Part shown: piece by piece, positions 22,699 through 28,997 of the stretch
How the letters are laid out: each line of letters begins with the position of its first letter
Numbering within the stretch: the first letter of the stretch is position 1
Assembly (NCBI GenBank): GCA_964413635.1
Contig: CAYPTH010000026.1
Span: 1-30,812 of the forward strand
DNA: 30,812 nucleotides
Reading direction: 5' to 3'
Source: CAYFQV01 sp964413635
GTDB lineage: Bacteria > Spirochaetota > Spirochaetia > DSM-27196 > PWMO01
Translations under genes and position numbers: made by a program
Notes under the pieces: model-generated
What the model was told of the DNA's origin: nothing
What the model saw: the letters and a program-made list of their open reading frames with translations, nothing else
Databases searched by the model: none

Positions 22699-23730
22699 TC
22701 ACTCCACGACGGCGCGCGCCTTCGCGGCGGCGGCCAGCCCGGAGAGAAAGGCGCCCTCCACGCGCGCACCGGAAAAGGCGTCTCCGGCAAGGATGATCTC
22801 CGGCGCACCGGGCAGCGCAAGGGCGCCGACATTCAGAGGACGGCGCGGCTTACTGTAGCGCCAGCGCTTCACCTGGTACTGTTCCGGGGAAAAGCGCTCG
22901 AAGGGCGGCAGTGCGCGAATCTCACGGAGCATGGCCGCGGCGACCTCTTCGTCGGGGGCCTCGTAGTAGCGGCTACTGAACTCCGGCGCAAAGTGCACCG
23001 TCAAGGCGCCGGGCACAGCGCTCACGCCCTTCGCGGCGTTGTCCGCCATCCAGTCAATGGATCCGCCGGGTCTCTGCAGGGCCCCGGGTGCAGGGAGCCC
23101 GACCTTCGGCTCGACTGCCAATAGGACCAGGCACTGATCGTAGACAACCCCCCGGAGCTCCTCGGGAAGCGATAGGCCGCCGGCCTCCAGTAGCTCCCGG
23201 CTCTGGGGCACCGGCGGCGTCAGAACGACTGCGCGCCCGGTAAGGGTCTCCCCGGATTCCGTGGCCACCTCCAGCCGCTCGCCCTCCCCAAGCCGCTTTA
23301 CCGCGGAAACCCGCGTCGAGAGGCGAAGATCCACGCCCTCGCTCATGCCTTTGGCGATGGATGTCATGGCCGGCACTCCACGATACCGTGGGTGCCCGTC
23401 TCTATCGGAGCGCGCACCACCGGCGCCGTGGGAATTCCCGGCGCCGCGGGAATTCCCGCTGCCGCGGGGAAAGCCGTCGGCCCACTTCTCCACGATACCC
23501 GCCTTCAGCCAGCTGTCGACGGCCGCGCGGAACTCGGGGCTCCGTACGGTAAAGAACTGCGCCCCATGGTCGAAGCGCGCCTCGCCGGAGCGGCGCGTTG
23601 CCATGCGCCCGCCGACGCCGCGCCCCTTGTCGATCACCACCACGGAAGCACCTGCGTCCCGAAGCTCCGTCGCCGCGCTCAGACCGGCCATTCCGGCGCC
23701 GATGATTATTACGTCCGTGTCATGATTCAT
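22699..23730 (-). CDS. renalase-like FAD/NAD(P)-binding oxidoreductase
   Basis: A flavoprotein of about 343 residues in the amine-oxidase/renalase-like family. The N-terminal dinucleotide motif is IIIGAGMAGLSAA (GxGxxG at 10-15), followed by VVVIDKGRGVGGRMATRR and DHGAQFFTVR, typical of bacterial renalase-like proteins; the C-terminal ILAGDAFSGARVEGAFLSGLAAA closes the FAD site. Bacterial renalases oxidise isomeric dihydronicotinamides, but the substrate here is not established. A Gly/Asn/Ser/Arg-rich insertion (about residues 85-110) is coded by an 18-bp tandem repeat. The start at 23730 is the most likely (N-terminus MNHDTDVIIIG), with ATGs at 23751 and 23784 also open; none has a good Shine-Dalgarno sequence. 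Confidence 0.82.
   Translation of the reverse strand: MNHDTDVIIIGAGMAGLSAATELRDAGASVVVIDKGRGVGGRMATRRSGEARFDHGAQFFTVRSPEFRAAVDSWLKAGIVEKWADGFPRGSGNSRGAGNSHGAGGARSDRDGHPRYRGVPAMTSIAKGMSEGVDLRLSTRVSAVKRLGEGERLEVATESGETLTGRAVVLTPPVPQSRELLEAGGLSLPEELRGVVYDQCLVLLAVEPKVGLPAPGALQRPGGSIDWMADNAAKGVSAVPGALTVHFAPEFSSRYYEAPDEEVAAAMLREIRALPPFERFSPEQYQVKRWRYSKPRRPLNVGALALPGAPEIILAGDAFSGARVEGAFLSGLAAAAKARAVVE
23422..23475. repeat. 18-bp tandem repeat (x3) inside the flavoprotein gene
   Basis: Two copies differ at one base (23422-23439 and 23440-23457, GGCGCCG[T/C]GGGAATTCCC) and a third is degenerate (23458-23475). Each copy codes for six residues (GNSRGA / GNSHGA) and contains the palindrome GGGAATTCCC. 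The frame is kept, so the repeat varies the length of a surface loop. Confidence 0.9.
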
Positions 23731-23769
23731 GCGAGGCGAAGATACTGACATGGTCGGAAAAGGGAAAGC

Positions 23770-23798
23770 TGGACATCCGATCATTTATGGGAGATAAT
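23770..23798 (+). promoter_or_regulatory. candidate promoter of the receiver-PAS gene
   Basis: TGGACA (23770-23775, five of six to the -35 consensus), a 17-base spacer and GATAAT (23793-23798, five of six to the -10 consensus). The -10 ends seven bases before ATG 23806, so the start codon would be at or beside +1, giving a leaderless transcript. Confidence 0.5.
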
Positions 23799-23805
23799 AA
23801 AAGAA

Positions 23806-24933
23806 ATGGACTTCCACCACGAGCCGATGCGAGACTCTCGGCGCCGGAGAATACTCCTCGTTGAAGATGAGGCGATCATCGCCATGGGGGAGGAACAGAC
23901 GCTCGCGCGGCACGGCTTCGAAGTCGAGAAGGCGCTTAGCGGAGAGGATGCCGTCCGCCTGGTCCTCGAGGGGCGCAACATCGATCTCGTGCTCATGGAC
24001 ATTGATCTCGGTCGCGGGATGGAGGGGACGGAGGCGGCCCGCAGGATTCTGGAGGTCGTCGAGCTCCCAGTTGTATTCCTCACCAGTCACTCCGAGCGGG
24101 AGATGGTGGACAAGGTGAAGGGCATCACTCGCTACGGCTACGTGCTGAAGAGCGCCGGCGAGTTCGTCCTGATTGAGGCCATCAACATGGCCTTCGAGCT
24201 CTTTGATGCTCGCCGGCGTGCGGACCGGAGCCGTCGGATATACCAGCGTATCTTCGAGCAGGCGAACGACGCGATCTTCATCAACTCCTTCGACGATAGC
24301 ATCCTGGAAGTGAACCACAAGGCGTGCCTCCTCACCGGCTACTCCAGGGAGGAGCTCTTGACCATGACGATACCCGACATCCAAGCGCCGGAAATCAGAG
24401 GGGTTCGGGGACAAGTGGTCCGCGACGAGATTGCCCGGTCCCATGCCGGCGTCTTCGATTCGGTTGACCTCCGCAAGGACGGCGTGCGCGTTCCGGTGGA
24501 GGTTTCAACCGCCGAGTTGGACGACAACACGGTGATCTCCGTGTCACGGGATATCCGAGATCGTGTCCGCATGCATGATGAGCTCAAAGAGATTCTCGAC
24601 GCCATGGGGAGAGGGATCCTCTTCTGCGCGAGGTGCAAGAACGAGGAGGACTACCTCATCCTGGACTCGAATGCCGCCGCCCGCGAAATCCGAGAGTTGC
24701 ACAATCTGACCGACGGGGAAACACCGCTTTCCAGCCTCCCCGATACGCCCTTCTCCAGCGGACTGTTGGCGATTCTGCAAGGGGCAACGAGGTGTCCGGG
24801 AACCGGGGATCCCGCAGGCGGGGCTCGAGCAGGGGTGACAACCGGGCAACGTGAATTGTCTCGCCGGGAGCTCGACTTCGCCCATGTCCTGCCGTCCGGC
24901 CGGATTGCGGTCGTCTTCGACGCCAAGGAGTAG
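23806..24933 (+). CDS. response regulator receiver-PAS protein without kinase or DNA-binding output
   Basis: A 375-residue soluble protein. The receiver (about 14-130) has the acidic pair Glu20/Asp21, phospho-acceptor Asp65 (LVLMDIDLG), Thr93-Ser94 (VFLTSH) and Lys115 (YGYVLKSAGEF). A PAS domain (about 140-265) follows (IFEQANDAIFINSFDDSILEVNHKACLLTGYSREELL ending VSRDIRD), then a second degenerate PAS-like region (about 270-375) without catalytic motifs. No kinase, cyclase or DNA-binding domain is present. Its receiver is clearly paralogous to that of the next gene (GTEAA, VFLT.H, YGYVLK.AGEF), which starts seven bases after its stop. It may compete for, or relay, phosphate with that kinase. 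Either ATG 23806 or ATG 23827 could be the start; the promoter position favours 23806. Confidence 0.82.
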   Translation: MDFHHEPMRDSRRRRILLVEDEAIIAMGEEQTLARHGFEVEKALSGEDAVRLVLEGRNIDLVLMDIDLGRGMEGTEAARRILEVVELPVVFLTSHSEREMVDKVKGITRYGYVLKSAGEFVLIEAINMAFELFDARRRADRSRRIYQRIFEQANDAIFINSFDDSILEVNHKACLLTGYSREELLTMTIPDIQAPEIRGVRGQVVRDEIARSHAGVFDSVDLRKDGVRVPVEVSTAELDDNTVISVSRDIRDRVRMHDELKEILDAMGRGILFCARCKNEEDYLILDSNAAAREIRELHNLTDGETPLSSLPDTPFSSGLLAILQGATRCPGTGDPAGGARAGVTTGQRELSRRELDFAHVLPSGRIAVVFDAKE

Positions 24934-24940
24934 CGAACGG

Positions 24941-26941
24941 ATGCGCGTTGAGGGCGATGCCGAAAAGACGGTCCTCCTGGTTGAGGATGAGGCAATCATC
25001 GCACTCAGCGAGGAGCGCATACTCAAACGCAACGGACTCCGCGTCGTCCGAACTTCACGGGGTGACCGGGCAGTGGCCGCGGTTCAGGAGGATCCGAGCA
25101 TTGATCTGGTCCTCATGGACATCGATCTGGGACCGGGAATAGCCGGCACGGAGGCGGCGCAACAAATTCTCGAGACGCGCCGGCTGCCCATTGTCTTTCT
25201 GACGAACCACGCCGAGAGAGAGTACGTCCAACGAGTACAGGAGATCACCAACTACGGCTACGTATTGAAGACAGCAGGAGAGTTCGTCCTGCTCGAGTCG
25301 ATCCGCATGGCCTTCTCCCTCTTTGAGGCGAACACGCGGACCGAGCTCCATGCCGCCGAGGTCGAGGCCCGGGAGCGCCGCCTCGACCATCTAAACCGCG
25401 TCCTGCGCTCTATCCGGAACGTCAACCAGCTCATTACACGAGAGTCGGAGCGTGACGCCCTCTTGTCCAAGGCGTGCCGTATGCTGGTGGACACCAACGG
25501 GTACCACCGCGCCTGGGTCGTGCTGCGCGAGGAGGGAACACCTCCCGCCCGGGTTTTTCACACCGGTCTCGAAGACACGCCCTTCGATGTGATGCACTTT
25601 CTCTCGGCCGGGGGTATTCCGGAATGTGCGCGCACCGCCGGCGAGACCGATGACGTTGTAGTCGTTGAGGATCCCGCCCACCGCTGCGGCAATTGCCCGC
25701 TCAGAGAGGACCTTGTCCGCGCCGGGTGCTCGTCGCCGGAGTACGCCACCTTCGCGGCGCCCCTCGCCCACGGGGGCACCACCTACGGTTGGATCAACGT
25801 CGTCATCCCCGGAGATTACGCCCATACCGAAGACGAGATCGAGCTCTTTCGAGAGATCACGGGAGACCTCTCCTACGCCCTTTTCAACATGTCGATGCAG
25901 ACGGCCGGACGCGCCGCCCGCGCCGCCCTCGAGGCGAGCGAGGCGCGCCACCGGATGCTGTATGAGAACGCTCCCCTCGCCTACCAATCGCTGAATGCTG
26001 CGGGAGAGATCATCGACGTCAATCCCGCATGGTTGACGGCTCTCGGCTACACCCGCGACCAGGTTGTGGGCCGGCATTTCAACGAGTTCCTGCACCCCTT
26101 GTCGAGACCGCACTTCCTGGAGCGTTTTCCGGAGTTCCAAGAACGTGGCGCGGTGCAAAATGTACACTATCGAATGCTGCACCGCGACGGCAGCGTTCGG
26201 GATGTCTCCTCCACCGGAAGAATCCGCTATAACGACGACGGCAGCGTGCACCGAACATTCTGCGTCTTCGAGGATATTACCGCGCGCCTGCGCGCGGAAG
26301 ACCGGCTCCGCGAAACACTCAAGGAGCGGGAGGAGCTCATGAAGGAGCTCAATCACCGCGTGAAGAACAACTTGGCCATGGTCGCTTCTCTGATCTCCTT
26401 GAAAGACGACAACCTAGGCGACCGGGCGGACCTCTCGGATATCAGCAACCAGATCATTGCCATCCGCACCGTCCATCAAAAGCTCACCGAAGCAAGCGAC
26501 TCTTTGGACGTCGATCTGGGCAGCTATCTCGAAGAGATTCTTGCTGCGACCTTCGGCATGCTCCCCGGACGGCGCGTGGAGTGCACCGTCTCGGTGCCCG
26601 GTATCTCGCTGCCGGCGAAGCTTGTTACCTCCATCGGTCTGATTGTGAACGAGCTCGCCACAAACGCCGTGAAGCACGCGTTTCAGCCGGGTCAAGACGA
26701 GCGCTTTCGCGTTACGGTCACCGAGCTGCAAGGTGGGCGCACCGGCACGGCCTCCCGCTACCGGATGGAGATATCGAACAGCGGCACGCCATTCCCCACC
26801 GGTATTGATCCCGAAACGACGCCGACACTGGGTTTGCACCTAATTTCCCAACTGGTCGCGCAACTGCAGGGAGAGCTGGAGCTTCGGCGAGAACCGGAGA
26901 CGTGCTTCAGGATTGACTTCCCGGCGGCGCCTCCCCCTTGA
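24941..26941 (+). CDS. receiver-GAF-PAS-HisKA_2 histidine kinase
   Basis: A 666-residue cytoplasmic hybrid. Receiver (about 8-125): Glu15/Asp16, phospho-acceptor Asp60, Thr88, Lys110. GAF (about 160-320): KACRMLVDTNGYHRAWVV... with a Cys cluster HRCGNCPLREDLVRAGC that could bind a metal or cofactor. PAS (about 335-455), then a HisKA_2-type dimerisation helix with His472 in LNHRVKNNLAMVASLISLKDD, and an HATPase with VNELATNAVKHAF and GLHLISQLVAQL. HisKA_2 kinases commonly act on stand-alone receivers. ATG 24941 is preceded by AAGGAG (24925-24930), which lies inside the last codons of the upstream gene, so expression is coupled. The pairing of input receiver and transmitter on one chain suggests it responds to the phosphorylation state of another pathway. 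Confidence 0.88.
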   Translation: MRVEGDAEKTVLLVEDEAIIALSEERILKRNGLRVVRTSRGDRAVAAVQEDPSIDLVLMDIDLGPGIAGTEAAQQILETRRLPIVFLTNHAEREYVQRVQEITNYGYVLKTAGEFVLLESIRMAFSLFEANTRTELHAAEVEARERRLDHLNRVLRSIRNVNQLITRESERDALLSKACRMLVDTNGYHRAWVVLREEGTPPARVFHTGLEDTPFDVMHFLSAGGIPECARTAGETDDVVVVEDPAHRCGNCPLREDLVRAGCSSPEYATFAAPLAHGGTTYGWINVVIPGDYAHTEDEIELFREITGDLSYALFNMSMQTAGRAARAALEASEARHRMLYENAPLAYQSLNAAGEIIDVNPAWLTALGYTRDQVVGRHFNEFLHPLSRPHFLERFPEFQERGAVQNVHYRMLHRDGSVRDVSSTGRIRYNDDGSVHRTFCVFEDITARLRAEDRLRETLKEREELMKELNHRVKNNLAMVASLISLKDDNLGDRADLSDISNQIIAIRTVHQKLTEASDSLDVDLGSYLEEILAATFGMLPGRRVECTVSVPGISLPAKLVTSIGLIVNELATNAVKHAFQPGQDERFRVTVTELQGGRTGTASRYRMEISNSGTPFPTGIDPETTPTLGLHLISQLVAQLQGELELRREPETCFRIDFPAAPPP

Positions 26942-27010
26942 TCATGTCACCGCAATAGCATATTCTTGCCCCAATCACCCGAATTCCCGTGCAAGAATGC
27001 ATATTCTTGC
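26938..27010 (+). promoter_or_regulatory. DUF4914 promoter region with repeated operator-like motif
   Basis: The 12-mer GCATATTCTTGC occurs at 26958-26969 and again at 26999-27010, 41 bases apart (about four helical turns). The second copy is also the right half of an inverted repeat, GCAAGAAT (26991-26998) / ATTCTTGC (27003-27010), with a four-base spacer. A promoter candidate, TTGATC (26938-26943), 17 bases, TATTCT (26961-26966), places its -10 inside the first copy, so a protein bound there would block transcription. No regulator gene is adjacent. Confidence 0.5.
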
Positions 27011-27031
27011 AAGATCTCGCGGAGCTTTGCC

Positions 27032-28924
27032 ATGAAAGACACGCTTTCACTATCTTCCACATTCTCGGTTCCGGATGAGCTCGCGCGTGTCTTTGACCGC
27101 GCTGAGATTATCATCCCAGAGAGCCGGCAGCACCTCTTGGACATTACCTTTTTCGAGTCCGACGCGGACTCCGTGGAGGTATCCTATCCACTGCCCGACG
27201 GCAGCGAATACGTCGAGGTAACTGTCGCCCGCTGCAAAAACGGGGCCGCGGTCAACTTCACCGATCCGTACATGCGCCGCCGCGATCCGGAGGCCATGGT
27301 CATTGCGGATGAGAAACCGACCAACAAGACCCGCTTCGCCGATCGATTTGGGGAGCCCTTCGACCGTACGCGTAGCGACACCTTCGAGTGGCTCGCGGCG
27401 CAGGATCGTCTGGTTGTGCTTCCCTTCATGTCCGGTGACGCCAAGCGCGGCTATCCAACAATCTTGGTAGCACCCTATAACACCGGATTCTTCATTGCCG
27501 GGCTTGCCGACCTGCAAGGCTTCATTCCCAAGGCCAAATTGCCGGCGAAATTCACCCCGAGCGCGATTCTCTACCTGGCTCCCCCATTCCGGCACACCCA
27601 CTTCAACGGCAAACAGGTGGTTGTCCACAACAGAGCCGAAGGTCTCCACGAGTTGTTCTCGTACAATCTCTACCCCGGACCGAGCGCGAAGAAGGGTGTC
27701 TACGGCATCCTCATCAACAAGGGGGAGGAGGAGGGCTGGACCACCCTCCACAGCTCAGCGGTGCGCCTGATCACCCCCTACGACAACGAGTTCACCATCA
27801 TGCACGAGGGCGCCTCGGGCGGCGGCAAGAGCGAGATGACCCAGGCCATCCACCGCGAGCTCGACGGCCGGATCCTTCTCGCGGAGAATACCGTGACCAA
27901 CGAGCAGCACTTCCTCGAGCTCTTGGACACCTGTGATCTGCACCCGGTCACCGATGATATGGCCCTCGCCCCGCCCTACCTCCAGAAGGGGGGCAAAAAA
28001 CTGGTCATTGAAGACGCGGAAGCGGGGTGGTTCCTCCGGGTCGACCATCTTGCCGAGTACGGTACCGAGCCCTATCTCGAGAAGCTCACCATCGATCCCC
28101 CGGAGCCACTCATCTTCCTCAATATCGATGGAAAGCCCGGCGCAACCTGTCTCCTCTGGGAGCACACCATGGACGCCCCGGGAAAGCCCTGCCCCAACCC
28201 GCGGGTGATTCTCCCGCGGCACTTCGAGCCCTCCACCGTCCATGGCCCGGTTGAGGTCGATGTGCGCAGCTTCGGCGTGCGAACGCCGCCGTCCACCAAG
28301 GAGAAGCCGAACTACGGCATCATCGGCATGCTGCACATTCTGCCGCCTGCACTCGCTTGGCTCTGGCGCCTGGTTGCACCTCGGGGGCACTCCAACCCCA
28401 GCATTGTCACCACGGAGGGCCTCTCGAGCGAAGGCGTCGGCTCCTACTGGCCCTTCGCCACCGGTCGGATGGTGGACCAGGCAAACCTCCTGCTGGATAC
28501 CATCAACCGCACCCCGCGGACGCGCTACGTTCTTATCCCAAACCAGAACATTGGTGCCTACAAGGTCGGCTTCAAGCCGGAGTGGATCGCGAGAGAGTAC
28601 ATTGCCCGCCGCGGCAGCGTCCGTTTCCGTGAGGGCCAGCTCGACGAGGCGCGCTGTCCGCTTCTCGGGTATACCCTGCCCACCCTCAAGGTAAACGGCC
28701 AGCAGATTCCCCGCGCCCTTCTCGAGGTGGACGAACAACTCGAGGTCGGCCCCGAGGGCTACGACCAGGGCGCGCAGATCCTCATCGACTTCTTCAAGCA
28801 GGAGCTCGGGAAGTTCCTGACCGACGACCTCGACCCCTTGGGCCGCCGGATCATTGAGCTGTGCATGGAAAATGCGCCCGTCTCAGCCTACGCCGAGGTC
28901 ATGGGCGACTCCTTCTACCGATAG
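27032..28924 (+). CDS. DUF4914 family protein with PEPCK/HPrK-like P-loop
   Basis: A 630-residue cytoplasmic protein that I recognise as the DUF4914 family. Residues 259-268 (EGASGGGKSE) form a P-loop of the type seen in phosphoenolpyruvate carboxykinase and HPr kinase, followed by LLAENTVTNEQHF and VTDDMALAPP, acidic segments that could bind metal. Other conserved-looking blocks are PTILVAPYNTGFFIAGLADLQGF and FRHTHFNGKQVVVHN. No experimentally established function is known to me; I infer a nucleotide-dependent carboxykinase- or kinase-like reaction. ATG 27032 follows GGAG (27021-27024) by seven bases; the frame is open 22 codons upstream, but that would swallow the operator repeats. It is monocistronic and convergent with the malic enzyme gene, another C3/C4 node enzyme. 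Confidence 0.8.
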   Translation: MKDTLSLSSTFSVPDELARVFDRAEIIIPESRQHLLDITFFESDADSVEVSYPLPDGSEYVEVTVARCKNGAAVNFTDPYMRRRDPEAMVIADEKPTNKTRFADRFGEPFDRTRSDTFEWLAAQDRLVVLPFMSGDAKRGYPTILVAPYNTGFFIAGLADLQGFIPKAKLPAKFTPSAILYLAPPFRHTHFNGKQVVVHNRAEGLHELFSYNLYPGPSAKKGVYGILINKGEEEGWTTLHSSAVRLITPYDNEFTIMHEGASGGGKSEMTQAIHRELDGRILLAENTVTNEQHFLELLDTCDLHPVTDDMALAPPYLQKGGKKLVIEDAEAGWFLRVDHLAEYGTEPYLEKLTIDPPEPLIFLNIDGKPGATCLLWEHTMDAPGKPCPNPRVILPRHFEPSTVHGPVEVDVRSFGVRTPPSTKEKPNYGIIGMLHILPPALAWLWRLVAPRGHSNPSIVTTEGLSSEGVGSYWPFATGRMVDQANLLLDTINRTPRTRYVLIPNQNIGAYKVGFKPEWIAREYIARRGSVRFREGQLDEARCPLLGYTLPTLKVNGQQIPRALLEVDEQLEVGPEGYDQGAQILIDFFKQELGKFLTDDLDPLGRRIIELCMENAPVSAYAEVMGDSFYR

Positions 28925-28988
28925 ACGGAGCCGCCACGCCCGCGCCGGGGCGTCGCTCACCCGGCGGCGTCTACGCACCCGGGGGCGT
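28925..28988. other. convergent spacer with GC stem-loops
   Basis: GC-rich spacer between two convergent stops. A stem ACGCCC (28936-28941) / GGGCGT (28948-28953) with a six-base loop sits inside a wider dyad GCCGCC (28930-28935) / GGCGGC (28963-28968). No T-tract is present. It is a possible bidirectional terminator of low certainty. Confidence 0.3.
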
Positions 28989-28997
28989 CTACGCACC
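28966..28997. repeat. 14-bp direct repeat at the maeB stop codon
   Basis: GGCGTCTACGCACC occurs at 28966-28979 and 28984-28997 (18-bp period). The second copy contains the malic-enzyme stop codon (CTA at 28989-28991, TAG on the minus strand), so the duplication copied the end of the gene. Confidence 0.9.
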
